This document shows positions 8,210 to 17,190 of a DNA stretch of 64,000 nucleotides, one piece after another. The notes under the pieces are model-generated. The model had not been told where the DNA came from. It worked only from the letters and a program-made list of their open reading frames with translations, and searched no databases. The DNA lies in assembly GCA_934292725.1 (NCBI GenBank), contig CAKQXY010000016.1, forward strand, positions 3,344-67,343, read 5' to 3'. A program made the translations under genes and the position numbers. This DNA comes from an uncultured Lachnospiraceae bacterium (GTDB lineage: Bacteria > Bacillota > Clostridia > Lachnospirales > Lachnospiraceae). How positions within the stretch are numbered: the stretch's first letter is position 1; each line of letters begins with the position of its first letter.

Positions 8210-11200
8210 TTACGCTTTGACATAATAGAGAAATGCCCGCAGCTTTGACCACGCCGTCTCATCCCAGTCTTGATCGACCTCGATCTCATACAGCGGAGTC
8301 TCACACGCCTGTTTTAATCCCCTCATCTGCAAAATAATCGACGTATTTTCATAACGCGGTGCAACCGTGAGCATCGCATCCGTGCGTTTTACCAGCTCCA
8401 GTGTCTTTGCAAATCGGTAACGTCCATTTCCACCAGCGAAATCACGCAGATACATATCGGCTGTGTCCGACAAACTCTGTATATCAGCTGAAAATGAATT
8501 TTGTTTTCCAAGCAAGGTTCCAATCGTTTTCATGTGTAACCCGATTGTCTCCATTATTTCCTTAGAAGGCGCTTGCTTATGTCCTGCAAGCATTTTTCCT
8601 TTTTTCTCACCGCATCTATTTTCTCTCCAAAGGAAATACAGATACTCGATCAGCGGTGCACGCAAAATTGTATACTCTTTTTCAAGCTCATCCAGAATGC
8701 CATCGTTTAACACACTAAGACACATCGGCGTTCCTGTCACACCAAGAACAGTTGATTTAGCAGTTAGCTTAGCGATACGTTTTGCCAGCTGCTCAAGCTC
8801 ACTCCACTCTAATATGGAAGAAACATCAAAGCAATTTCTTTTTTCGGATGGAATCGCATACAGCAAATCGCCTGTCATGATTGCTCTTGCAAACAAATCA
8901 AGATCGGCCGTCTGCTCTGGTACGTACTCGATTATCGGCGCGGCAAGCATAATATTTTTCAGGCCACTTTGCCACAAAATAGCATCAATGACAGTCGCGT
9001 ATTGCCCGTCCGCCTCGGAGCCAAGCGTCTGCGGGACAAGGTATTGAACAGAGTGCTGACTTGCCCGCTCCTTTTGATCTTTCAGAATGCTTCCAAGCAG
9101 CACAACAAATGGCAGATATTCCTTGCTATTTGTGTGAGCGCGTCCGAGCGAAAGCGCCTCCTCATCTGCCATTGGCAACACATGCACGGTATGTCCCGTC
9201 TGTTCATAATATTGTCGTATAAACTCTGTATACAAACCAAGATTTGGGAGATAGAGAGGAAGCTCTTTTTGCACATTTGGCTGAATATTCGATGTGCGGA
9301 TTGTGACATTCTCAATATCAAAATCAGCTGGAAGTGCCTTTGCATTGCGCTTTGACAGGCTATTTAAAAATGCCTCGATTCGTGTGACAACGCCGACCTT
9401 ACTGAAATGCTCATCTACCTCGATCTGCAAATATGGCTTATCGCCCATCTCCTTCTTAAACAAGTGGCTCAACATGCTATCTGGTCCGCAGCCATGGTTT
9501 GTCAGATAAACGGCATACAGATTCGGATGATGCGCAATCAGCTTGGCACCAGACAAAATGTGCTGTCCGAATGGCCAGTAGAGATTTGGGTATTCCTCGG
9601 AGATATCGAGTGCATGGCCAGGCAGATGCGACAAGGTAATCACCTTTATGCCGCGCTCAAGAAGCAAATCCGGGATGCCCATATTTAAGATCGGGTCGGA
9701 CACACCATAATTTCGCGTGATCAACACAAGCACTTTGTCTTCTGGCTTTAAGCTATCTAACAGCTGCTTTCCCTGCTTTTCTACCGCGTTTGTGTGTTTG
9801 CGCACGGCCATCGCTCCCGCTAGAAGTGCTTTTGCACAAAATGGCTTTGGAATGCCAAGGATTTTCCCCAAACCAACCATTGCACTTGCCATTGCCTCTT
9901 TTCCAAAGTCTAAATCAAACACTGGAGAAAGAAGCGTAATTCCTTTTTCTTCAAGACCGAGTGCCTTTCCGATGGAGACAGCAGCTGTCTGCATATACAC
10001 GCAGCCATAATTGTGCTCGACATGGCTTAACTCGTGCTTCATCGTATGAATTGTCGGCAGGAAAATGTAATCTACCTTTGCGTCGATTAACTGCTTCATA
10101 TGGCCGTAAATCAGCTTGACTGGATAGCAGGTCTCGCCTCTTGCATTTTCCTGAGATAGACGTATCGTCTCCTCATTTGTTGGCTTTGTCAGAAGAACGT
10201 TATAACCAAGGGAAGTAAAGAATGCATTTGCCATCGGGAAAAACTTGTGAATCATCAGCGCAAATGGAACGCCGACGGTCTTCTTTCTTGGATCACGCTC
10301 GCCCGTATAGCCGTCAAGCAACAGCTTATCTGCCTGATGGTAAAACTCAATGTTTTTTCGCACTTCTTCGTTTCTCGTGTCCATATGAATCGTCTTTCCG
10401 GAAAACTCATAGCCTGCAAAAGACGATGTTTTTCCTACATTTACCTCTTTTGCAAGAAGTGCCACGCCAAATGCACCGCTAATGGAAAAGTATGGATTGA
10501 CGATCAAACGTTCACCATAAAAAGCGCGAAATGCTGCCACAATGCCAGGATTGTATGCCACGCCGCCCTGAAGCACGATATGGTTTCCGACTGGCTTTGT
10601 TCCTACAACTTTATGCAGATAATTTTTCACGATTGCATAGCAAAGACCCGCTGCAATCTCGTTTTGCGCGATACCCTCTGCCGATGCCGCCGCAATCGCT
10701 GTCTCAATAAAAACCGTACAGCGCTCGCCTAAGCTAGCTGGATTCTTCGCAGTTAACGCAAGCGGTCCAAACTCATTGATCGGGATGCCCATGCGCGCGG
10801 CCTGCTCCTCCACGAAGCTGCCCGTTCCCGCAGCACAAATCTTATTCATTTGAAAATCGACTACTCGTCCATCCTCAATATGGATATATTTGCTGTCCTG
10901 TCCACCGATCTCAAATACCGTATTGACCTCTGGCACACAATGCGCTGCTCCTGCTGCCTGCGCCGTGATCTCATCGCGAATTGCATCCGCACCAAGCATT
11001 CGTCCCACGCGCTCTCGACCTGATCCGGTCACGCCCACTGCCTGAAAAACAAGCTCTCCGAAGCGCTCCTTGATACTCGCAAGGCCTTTTCGCACTGCTG
11101 CCTCCGGATTTCCCGCGGTGCGAAGATACTGGTAATCGACTAATTCATTGTGTTCACCGATGATAACCAGATCGGTACTCGTCGAACCAATGTCGATTCC

Positions 11201-12115
11201 AAGCGCACATTTTCCACTTACTGGAAACTGTGTACACGCTGGATCGGACAATGTATTTTCCGAAGATGCTGGAAGCGCAGACAAACTGCCATGGTGACTC
11301 TCCTTCATATGATCTGCCGCTAAAAATAGCTGCTCACTGGTAAAGCTGCCCGATGCATGAAGCGCTGCACCGACTGCACCGGCAAACGATGCATACGTTG
11401 GAACAATCAATTCGTTCTCCTGTAAGCTAAAGACTTCTTTGATCGCACGAATAACGCCGCGATTTTTTGTCACGCCGCCACAAAATGCCACCGGCTTGTC
11501 CACCAAAAGGTCACGCACAATAGTAGCCTTATAATTTTTGATCATCGCATAGCAAAGTCCAAGTAAAATATCTGGCGTGCGTACACCCTCCTGCTGTCTG
11601 TGAATGATATCTGTTTTTGCAAAAACGGCACATCGACCGGACAGTCTTGGAACAGATGTTGCCTGCTCGACAAGCTCCGAATAATCCTCAATCGAAAGGC
11701 CGAGTCTTGACATCTGATCCTCAAAAAAGCTGCCCGTTCCGCCTGCACAGTGGCCATTTGTCGCAAACTGCGGCACCTGATCAATCTGCGTGATAAAACG
11801 AGAACCCTGACTTCCTATCTCCATGATGCTGCGCGCAGACGGAGCCAGAAGCTTTGTTCCCTCCACGATAGCTGGTACATCCTCCAAAAAGCCCGAATCT
11901 TTCAATACTTTATGAAAGCTTAGTGCATCCGCTCCTGTGATACCGACTGCGACTGCCTCTGTAAGAAACACACCTAGTTCTGTAATTCCCATTTTTAACA
12001 TAGTTGATGGCTGATTGTGGTGCAATGTCTCCCACGTAGTAATGATTGTTTTATTTTCATCGGTCAGCACAAGCTTTACGGTTGCCGTTCCGATATCAAT
12101 GCCCAAACGATACAT
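8210..12115 (-). CDS. Acyl-CoA dehydratase activase-like protein with tandem ATPase domains and DUF2229
   Basis: About 1,301 residues. Two ASKHA ATPase domains of the BcrAD/BadFG type stand in tandem: the first begins LGIDIGTATVKLVL, the second LGIDIGSTSTDLVI near residue 310. Each has the cluster-type cysteine motif (HCAGGTGSFFEDQM and ICAAGTGSFVEEQA) and a second Cys in the SGRCAVFAKTD and GERCTVFIETA segments. A DUF2229 region (VGVPFALMIHKFFPM..GETCYPVKL) and a long C-terminal part follow. Classical activases are dimers of about 260 residues that push electrons into 2-hydroxyacyl-CoA dehydratases; this fused form is widespread in Clostridia and its function is unproven. No dehydratase is adjacent. 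I start at the eighth codon, where GGAGAA is upstream and the family N-terminus begins. Confidence 0.88.
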   Translation of the reverse strand: MYRLGIDIGTATVKLVLTDENKTIITTWETLHHNQPSTMLKMGITELGVFLTEAVAVGITGADALSFHKVLKDSGFLEDVPAIVEGTKLLAPSARSIMEIGSQGSRFITQIDQVPQFATNGHCAGGTGSFFEDQMSRLGLSIEDYSELVEQATSVPRLSGRCAVFAKTDIIHRQQEGVRTPDILLGLCYAMIKNYKATIVRDLLVDKPVAFCGGVTKNRGVIRAIKEVFSLQENELIVPTYASFAGAVGAALHASGSFTSEQLFLAADHMKESHHGSLSALPASSENTLSDPACTQFPVSGKCALGIDIGSTSTDLVIIGEHNELVDYQYLRTAGNPEAAVRKGLASIKERFGELVFQAVGVTGSGRERVGRMLGADAIRDEITAQAAGAAHCVPEVNTVFEIGGQDSKYIHIEDGRVVDFQMNKICAAGTGSFVEEQAARMGIPINEFGPLALTAKNPASLGERCTVFIETAIAAASAEGIAQNEIAAGLCYAIVKNYLHKVVGTKPVGNHIVLQGGVAYNPGIVAAFRAFYGERLIVNPYFSISGAFGVALLAKEVNVGKTSSFAGYEFSGKTIHMDTRNEEVRKNIEFYHQADKLLLDGYTGERDPRKKTVGVPFALMIHKFFPMANAFFTSLGYNVLLTKPTNEETIRLSQENARGETCYPVKLIYGHMKQLIDAKVDYIFLPTIHTMKHELSHVEHNYGCVYMQTAAVSIGKALGLEEKGITLLSPVFDLDFGKEAMASAMVGLGKILGIPKPFCAKALLAGAMAVRKHTNAVEKQGKQLLDSLKPEDKVLVLITRNYGVSDPILNMGIPDLLLERGIKVITLSHLPGHALDISEEYPNLYWPFGQHILSGAKLIAHHPNLYAVYLTNHGCGPDSMLSHLFKKEMGDKPYLQIEVDEHFSKVGVVTRIEAFLNSLSKRNAKALPADFDIENVTIRTSNIQPNVQKELPLYLPNLGLYTEFIRQYYEQTGHTVHVLPMADEEALSLGRAHTNSKEYLPFVVLLGSILKDQKERASQHSVQYLVPQTLGSEADGQYATVIDAILWQSGLKNIMLAAPIIEYVPEQTADLDLFARAIMTGDLLYAIPSEKRNCFDVSSILEWSELEQLAKRIAKLTAKSTVLGVTGTPMCLSVLNDGILDELEKEYTILRAPLIEYLYFLWRENRCGEKKGKMLAGHKQAPSKEIMETIGLHMKTIGTLLGKQNSFSADIQSLSDTADMYLRDFAGGNGRYRFAKTLELVKRTDAMLTVAPRYENTSIILQMRGLKQACETPLYEIEVDQDWDETAWSKLRAFLYYVKA

Positions 12116-12155
12116 ATTTTTCTTTTCTCCATTCATGCCATATATTGCTTATCAA

Positions 12156-12184
12156 TTGACTTTCCATAGCAAAAACCGTATAAT
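12156..12184 (+). promoter_or_regulatory. Promoter of the Crp/Fnr-type regulator
   Basis: TTGACT (12156-12161), 17-base spacer, TATAAT (12179-12184): close to sigma-A consensus. It lies in the divergent region shared with the activase gene. Confidence 0.7.
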
Positions 12185-12199
12185 ATATACTATCTCGAA

Positions 12200-12213
12200 T
12201 TAGTTTTTACTAA
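12200..12213. promoter_or_regulatory. TTAG-N6-CTAA operator, regulator gene
   Basis: TTAG at 12200-12203 and CTAA at 12210-12213, separated by TTTTTA. It begins 15 bases after the -10 box, a position that suggests autorepression. The same half-sites with the same spacing occur before the ABC importer (13106-13119). Confidence 0.5.
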
Positions 12214-12257
12214 CTTTTGTTTTATTATAATTACTTATTTTTCAGGAGGCGGTTGCC

Positions 12258-13019
12258 ATGGCAACAAAAAATACATCTTCAACTTCTTTCAATAGGTCCC
12301 AAAACCGACCTTCAAATGGATCTTCTGATCTATCTTCTGATCTGGCAATCTATCAGAATTATCTGAAATCCTCTGGTCTGTTTAAGGGGATACCAGAAGA
12401 AAAATACAACAATATTTTTGCCTGTCTTCAGGCGCGAATCGCAGAATACAAAGCAGATACGCTGATTGTCAACATTGGAGACCGTAATTTCCGCGCTGGA
12501 ATTGTGCTAGAGGGTGGTCTTGAGGAGTTTATCTATGATGAGAATGCAAACCATGTTGCGATTCAGCATTTAAAAAGTGGCTCTGTCTTTGGCGCGGAAC
12601 TCGCGTGCGGAAGTTCACTTTCCAGTCAATTTTATTTAAAAGCCTCTGTCGACACGAAGGTTTTGCTGCTAGACTTTAAAACACTTTTATCTGAGACGAC
12701 TCTTACCTGCCCATGTCGGATGCAGGTGACGGCAAATCTTCTTCAGGAACTGTCAAATCAGATCACCTTCTTTAACACGAAGCTGCGAATCTTGAGCCAG
12801 AAAAAGCTGCGGGATAAGTTAAAAATTTACTTGCAGACACTAGAAATTTCAAATGATAATGTGATTCATCTTCCGTTCACGCGAAATAAGCTAGCGGAAT
12901 TTCTCTACGTGGATCGAAGCGCCTTATCACGCGAGCTTTGCAGGCTGCGCGACGAGGGAATCCTAAAATTTTCCGGCTCCAATATTAAATTATTAGATTC
13001 AGACTTTCTTGCAGGCTGA
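12258..13019 (+). CDS. Crp/Fnr-family transcriptional regulator
   Basis: A 253-residue regulator with a cyclic-nucleotide-binding-like beta-roll (about residues 50-140, including FRAGIVLEGGLEEFIYD and LKSGSVFGAELACGSS), the dimerisation helix around CPCRMQVTANLLQELSN, and a C-terminal winged helix (RNKLAEFLYVDRSALSRELCRL, around 210-232). The Crp cAMP-binding residues are not obvious. The N-terminal 30 residues are rich in Ser, Asn and Thr. AGGAGG precedes the ATG. It lies directly upstream of an ABC importer in the same direction and the two share a palindrome, so the importer is its likely target. The ligand is unknown; many relatives of this clostridial group sense redox or metal cofactors. 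Confidence 0.9.
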   Translation: MATKNTSSTSFNRSQNRPSNGSSDLSSDLAIYQNYLKSSGLFKGIPEEKYNNIFACLQARIAEYKADTLIVNIGDRNFRAGIVLEGGLEEFIYDENANHVAIQHLKSGSVFGAELACGSSLSSQFYLKASVDTKVLLLDFKTLLSETTLTCPCRMQVTANLLQELSNQITFFNTKLRILSQKKLRDKLKIYLQTLEISNDNVIHLPFTRNKLAEFLYVDRSALSRELCRLRDEGILKFSGSNIKLLDSDFLAG

Positions 13020-13101
13020 AACACTCAGCCTGCATCTTTTTTCTTTTATGTTGCCATAGCAACCGACAGATCAACCTAAATTCTAGTAGAATCACTGCAT
13101 G

Positions 13102-13123
13102 TTGGTTAGTTTTATCTAACCAA
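13102..13123. promoter_or_regulatory. Palindromic operator of the ABC importer
   Basis: TTGGTTAG (13102-13109) and CTAACCAA (13116-13123), an 8-bp perfect inverted repeat with a 6-base spacer, about 40 bases before the importer start codon. It contains the TTAG-N6-CTAA core found before the Crp/Fnr gene. No convincing -35/-10 pair is seen beside it, which would fit a promoter that needs activation. Confidence 0.6.
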
Positions 13124-13161
13124 AGTATTTGTATTCTAATTATTTTATTTAGGAGGGTTCT

Positions 13162-14325
13162 ATGAAAAAATTTGTTGCTGCATCCTTAGCTGTATGCATG
13201 AGCTTAACACCATTTACCGCATACGCTGGCAAAAATGATGCCAAGAATTCAAAGACTGAGAGCACCAAGGCCGAGACTGAGGTTGAAAGTACCGAGGCTG
13301 AAACCGAATCTGACGAGAACGGCACTCACACCGTTGTCGATCACGCAGGAAATACCGTTGAGGTGCCAAATCATATCACCAGAGTTGTTATTGACCAGAT
13401 CCCGATTCTGTCCACCTATATGTCTTACTTTGGCGGCTCCGCTCCGTACATCGTAGGCTATTGCGGTTCCTTTAAGGATACCATCACAAAAACCGTTTTG
13501 AAGGATATAGCACCAGAGCTGATGGAGTCCTCTGATACCGTTTACGCACAGAGCGACTTAAATATTGAGGAAATCATGAATTTAAAGCCAGACGTTATTC
13601 TCTACAACGCTGGAAACACTGCTCACGCTGAGATCTTACAGGCAAGCAGCATTCCGTGCATCGGTTTTGCAACCGTTGGAGCAGATACCGCTGCCGACCC
13701 ATTAGAGCGCTATCAGCAGTGGCTTGATCTGCTTGAAGACGTTTTCGGCGAAGATGGAAAGATGGACGATTTCAAGGAAGCTGGAAATGAGATCATTGAG
13801 GATGTTGAGGATCGCATTGCAGAGATTCCAGAGGATGAACGTCCGAGTGCAATGATTCTTTGGAAGTATTCAGACGGTGTTCCACAGGTTTCTGGTAAGG
13901 GCACCTTCGGAACATACTGGTTGCAGCATCTTGGCGTTAATGATGTCGTAGTGGATGAAGCGCAGGGTTTCACACAAGTTGACATGGAACAGGTTTACAA
14001 TTGGAATCCAGATATTCTGTTCTTAGACGGACCGGGACTGTTATCTCTGACCACTGAGGACGTACTGGAAAACAAGGTAGAGGGTGCCGACTTCTCAACT
14101 CTGACTGCTGTACAGAATGGCCGCGTTTACGACACTACCCTTGGTATGTGGAACTGGTTTACACCAAACCCAGATGCTCCGCTTGTATTCGCGTGGCTTG
14201 CTTGCAACACCTATCCAGAGGCATTTGCAGATTATCCGCTTGAGGACACCATCAAGGAGTACTACAAGGATTGGTATGACTACGAAGTAACCGACGAGGA
14301 TTTGGAGGAAATGTTACAGTATTAA
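13162..14325 (+). CDS. ABC transporter substrate-binding protein, iron-siderophore/cobalamin type
   Basis: Exported receptor of a metal-complex importer. Residues 1-22 form a Sec signal peptide ending in FTAYA; there is no well-formed lipobox. A charged Thr/Glu linker (about 23-55) leads to the class-III binding fold: HTVVDHAGNTVEVPNHITRVV, then DLNIEEIMNLKPDVILYN, as in BtuF and FepB. The protein probably stays near the membrane through its permease or the linker. It is followed after one base by the permease gene. AGGAGG precedes the start. The ligand could be a ferric siderophore, haem or a corrinoid; nothing in the sequence decides. Confidence 0.9.
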   Translation: MKKFVAASLAVCMSLTPFTAYAGKNDAKNSKTESTKAETEVESTEAETESDENGTHTVVDHAGNTVEVPNHITRVVIDQIPILSTYMSYFGGSAPYIVGYCGSFKDTITKTVLKDIAPELMESSDTVYAQSDLNIEEIMNLKPDVILYNAGNTAHAEILQASSIPCIGFATVGADTAADPLERYQQWLDLLEDVFGEDGKMDDFKEAGNEIIEDVEDRIAEIPEDERPSAMILWKYSDGVPQVSGKGTFGTYWLQHLGVNDVVVDEAQGFTQVDMEQVYNWNPDILFLDGPGLLSLTTEDVLENKVEGADFSTLTAVQNGRVYDTTLGMWNWFTPNPDAPLVFAWLACNTYPEAFADYPLEDTIKEYYKDWYDYEVTDEDLEEMLQY

Positions 14326-14326
14326 T

Positions 14327-15355
14327 ATGAAAGACAGCTTTTTAATCAAAAAAGGACGCTTCACGCCGCTTGCTGTCATTGCCATGATTCTGCTGCCCAT
14401 CATGACCGGAATTTTATGCATGTGCTTTGGCCGTATGAAGCTGCCCGTCTCCGATGTCATCGGTTCCATTTGCAGCATCTTTACCGGAGAGATCGACAAT
14501 CTTCAGACTTACTCGGTTGTCGTAAATTTGAGACTTCCCCGTATCCTTATGGCAATCATTGTCGGCGCAGGACTGACCTGCGCCGGGGATACGTTTCAGT
14601 CCCTTTTTTCCAATCCACTTGCAACACCAGATATCTTAGGCGTGACGAGCGGCACCTGTGTCGGCGCGATTTTAGCAATTATCCTGTCCTGCGGCATCTT
14701 AGAGACGCAGCTGATCGCACTTATCTTCGGACTGGTATCGGTCTTTTTTACCTTGAAAATTGCCGGTAAAAATAAGAGTGGCTCAATGGTTTATCTTGTC
14801 TTGGCTGGTGTGATTGCCTCCTCGCTCTTTAATGCGATCGGCTCTCTGTTAAAGTACACAGCTGACCCGCAGGATAAGCTGCCGGAAATCACCTACTGGC
14901 TGATGGGCAGCTTCACGAGCGCAACCTACAAGAAGCTCATGGTCGGCTCTCCGCTAATTCTGATCGGAATTGTCATTATCTTTCTCTTACGTTGGCGACT
15001 GAACATTCTGTCTTTAAGCGAGGACGAGGCAAAATCGAGCGGAATCGACATCAAAAAGACTCGTATGCTGTTTATTCTTGCCTCGACGATTATTACTGCC
15101 TCCTGCGTTTCGATGTGTGGACAGGTCGGCTGGATTGGTCTGTTAATTCCGCACTGTGCCCGAATGCTTGTCGGAAGCAACAACCGCTACGTCATTCCAG
15201 TCAGCATCAGTCTTGGTGCATGTTTTATGATTCTAATTGATACCTTATCCAGAACAATCAGCGTGATCGAGCTTCCACTGTCGATTCTGACAGCCATTAT
15301 CGGAGCTCCGGTATTTATCTCGCTGCTTAGCAAGAACAGGAGCAATCTGCGATGA
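14327..15355 (+). CDS. ABC transporter permease, FecCD/BtuC family
   Basis: A 342-residue integral membrane protein with about nine or ten hydrophobic segments. Family motifs include NLRLPRILMAIIVGAGLTCAG, FSNPLATPDILGVTSG and, near the C-terminus, GWIGLLIPHCARMLVG, where the last is the coupling region for the ATPase. It starts one base after the binding-protein gene and overlaps the ATPase gene by four bases, so the three form a tight operon. Confidence 0.94.
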   Translation: MKDSFLIKKGRFTPLAVIAMILLPIMTGILCMCFGRMKLPVSDVIGSICSIFTGEIDNLQTYSVVVNLRLPRILMAIIVGAGLTCAGDTFQSLFSNPLATPDILGVTSGTCVGAILAIILSCGILETQLIALIFGLVSVFFTLKIAGKNKSGSMVYLVLAGVIASSLFNAIGSLLKYTADPQDKLPEITYWLMGSFTSATYKKLMVGSPLILIGIVIIFLLRWRLNILSLSEDEAKSSGIDIKKTRMLFILASTIITASCVSMCGQVGWIGLLIPHCARMLVGSNNRYVIPVSISLGACFMILIDTLSRTISVIELPLSILTAIIGAPVFISLLSKNRSNLR

Positions 15356-16143
15356 TTTTAGAAGTACAAAACGGCTGCTTTGGCTATCCAAAGCAAAAGG
15401 AAGTCCTGCATGACATCAATATTTCATTAGAGGCAGGACATATCTTGTCGATTCTTGGGCCAAATGGCATCGGAAAAACAACTCTTTTAAAATGCATGAT
15501 CGGCCTTCTTTCATGGAGCAGCGGTCATTCGCTTTTAAATGGTCAGTACATTCAGCAGTTAACGGCTAAGGAAATCTGGAACACGATCTCCTATATTCCG
15601 CAGACACACGGCTTTTCTTTCTCATACACTGGTCTGGAAATGGTCATGATGGGCCGAAGCTCACACCTTGGCCTCTTTGAGCAGCCGGGTACAAAGGAGA
15701 TTGAGATGGCAGAGGCGATGATGGAAAAGACTGGAATCACGCATCTTTCCTCAAAGGATTGTAACCGCATGAGCGGCGGTGAGTTACAGATGGTGCTGAT
15801 CGCAAGAGCACTGGTCAATGAGCCGAAGCTGATCATTTTGGATGAGCCAGAGACGGGACTTGATTTCCACAACCAAATTCTAGTCCTAAATATGGTTGAA
15901 AAGCTGGCGCATGAGGACGGCATCAGCGCAATCATGAATACGCACTATCCGACCAACGCGATGCGAATTGCGGATGAGGCTTTCATGATGAATCGAAATG
16001 GGGATCGTTTCTATGGAAAGGCGACAGATATCTTAAACGAGACGAATATTTCCAAGTCGTTTGATGTGAATGTGATCGTGGACGAGGTCATGTACCATGA
16101 TCGCAAACTGAGAAGCATTATTCCAGTGTCGCTTACTGAATAA
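15352..16143 (+). CDS. ABC transporter ATP-binding protein, FepC/BtuD family
   Basis: The energy-coupling subunit of the importer. Walker A is GPNGIGKTT (about residues 36-44), the Q-loop lies in YIPQTHGFSFSY, the signature is MSGGELQMVLIARAL and Walker B is LIILDEPETGLD, with the switch His in MNTHYPTNAM. All key residues are present, and 263 residues is normal. The start ATG overlaps the permease stop. Confidence 0.95.
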   Translation: MILEVQNGCFGYPKQKEVLHDINISLEAGHILSILGPNGIGKTTLLKCMIGLLSWSSGHSLLNGQYIQQLTAKEIWNTISYIPQTHGFSFSYTGLEMVMMGRSSHLGLFEQPGTKEIEMAEAMMEKTGITHLSSKDCNRMSGGELQMVLIARALVNEPKLIILDEPETGLDFHNQILVLNMVEKLAHEDGISAIMNTHYPTNAMRIADEAFMMNRNGDRFYGKATDILNETNISKSFDVNVIVDEVMYHDRKLRSIIPVSLTE

Positions 16144-16148
16144 AACTC

Positions 16149-16178
16149 TTGCAAGTTCCAAGACTTATAGGGTACAAT
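16149..16178 (+). promoter_or_regulatory. Promoter of the double cupin gene
   Basis: TTGCAA (16149-16154), spacer of 18, TACAAT (16173-16178). It starts just after the ATPase stop and suggests that the cupin gene is transcribed separately from the importer. Confidence 0.45.
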
Positions 16179-16236
16179 AATGAATAGTATAAAATTACGA
16201 TTATGCTGAATAGCAAATAGAAGGGAGTTCACTTTT

Positions 16237-16884
16237 ATGGCTGGCGCATTTATAATAGAACAGCTGCGTCCAATCAAGGATGGAATGACTATCTCACGCG
16301 ATGCAAAGATGGGACAGACAACTGCGGTTACATTCTTTTCTCTTGGCAAGGATACGTCCATCAGTCAGGAGCGCTATGATGTAACATCCATTTACATTGG
16401 TGCAAAAGGAACTGCTGATTTTCTTATTGGAGATCGGGCAAAAAAGGAGCCGGTATCAGACGGTGACTGTCTTATAGTTCCTGGCGGCACCCTCTGCGGT
16501 GTTGAAACGACTACTGGAACTGTTTACACAGAAATTATTATGAAAAAGGAGACAACTATGAACAGTATTGTAAAATCTGGAGAAGTAATGAAGCTGAAGG
16601 ACTTAATCTCTTATGAAGAGGGAAGTATTGCAAATCTTGACGTTGTTAGCAACGGCACCATGAAGTTTGTGCTGATGGCATTCGACGAGGGAACTGGCCT
16701 GACACCACATCGTGCACCAGGCAACGCAATCATCTTCGCACTCGAAGGAAAGGCTACTATCGGTTATGAGGGCAAGGATTACACGCTGTCCGCAGGTGAG
16801 AATTTCCGTTTTGATAAGAATGGTCTGCACAGCGTTACCGCTCAGGGCAAGTTTAAGATGGCTCTGCTGCTCGTACTTGAGTAA
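16237..16884 (+). CDS. Two-domain cupin protein
   Basis: A 215-residue protein made of two cupin-like halves. Residues 1-105 form a first half (SIYIGAKGTADFLIGDRA..DGDCLIVPGGTLCGVETTTG), and residues 108-215 a complete small cupin (GLTPHRAPGNAIIFALEGKATIGYEG). In the second half the metal motif is degenerate: H in TPHRAPG is present but the second His and Glu of the classical motif are not clear. The second half alone resembles free-standing clostridial cupins and begins with its own Met (MNSIVKSGEV), so a shorter product could also be made: GGAG lies before that Met. The ligand is unknown. Confidence 0.75.
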   Translation: MAGAFIIEQLRPIKDGMTISRDAKMGQTTAVTFFSLGKDTSISQERYDVTSIYIGAKGTADFLIGDRAKKEPVSDGDCLIVPGGTLCGVETTTGTVYTEIIMKKETTMNSIVKSGEVMKLKDLISYEEGSIANLDVVSNGTMKFVLMAFDEGTGLTPHRAPGNAIIFALEGKATIGYEGKDYTLSAGENFRFDKNGLHSVTAQGKFKMALLLVLE

Positions 16885-16906
16885 TCATAAATACGGCTAA
16901 AAAAAC

Positions 16907-16940
16907 CTCCCGGAAGAATCTTTCTTCCGAGAGTTTTTTT
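16907..16940 (+). terminator. Terminator of the cupin gene
   Basis: Arms CTCCCGGAAGAA/TTCTTCCGAGAG with a three-base loop followed by seven Ts. Confidence 0.85.
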
Positions 16941-16991
16941 GCTGTTGATAGATTATGGAATTAAGTTTTACTATATATGGTTTTCAAAAAA

Positions 16992-17174
16992 TCATGTCAT
17001 ACTATCAGTATCATTTTCTTTTGTTCCAAAAACATCTTCATAAGTTTCAAATTCAACATTCCCTCTTGCTATTTCTCTAGCATGTTCAAGCATAGCTTTC
17101 GCAGCCATTCTTATCTGTTCAGAACTATACTCTTCTTTCTCTATTTGTCTTATTGAAGAGTTCACATATATCAC
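16992..17174 (-). CDS. Small hypothetical protein
   Basis: A 60-residue open frame starting at GTG, with AAAGG four bases before it. The protein is charged and helical in appearance (EEYSSEQIRMAAKAMLEHAREIARG), with an acidic C-terminus. It lies just after the PL11 lyase gene in the same direction. The helical N-terminal half is reminiscent of small antitoxins, but no toxin is adjacent. I do not recognise the family, and it could be spurious. Confidence 0.4.
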   Translation of the reverse strand: MIYVNSSIRQIEKEEYSSEQIRMAAKAMLEHAREIARGNVEFETYEDVFGTKENDTDSMT

Positions 17175-17190
17175 CTAGCCTTTCACAAAA

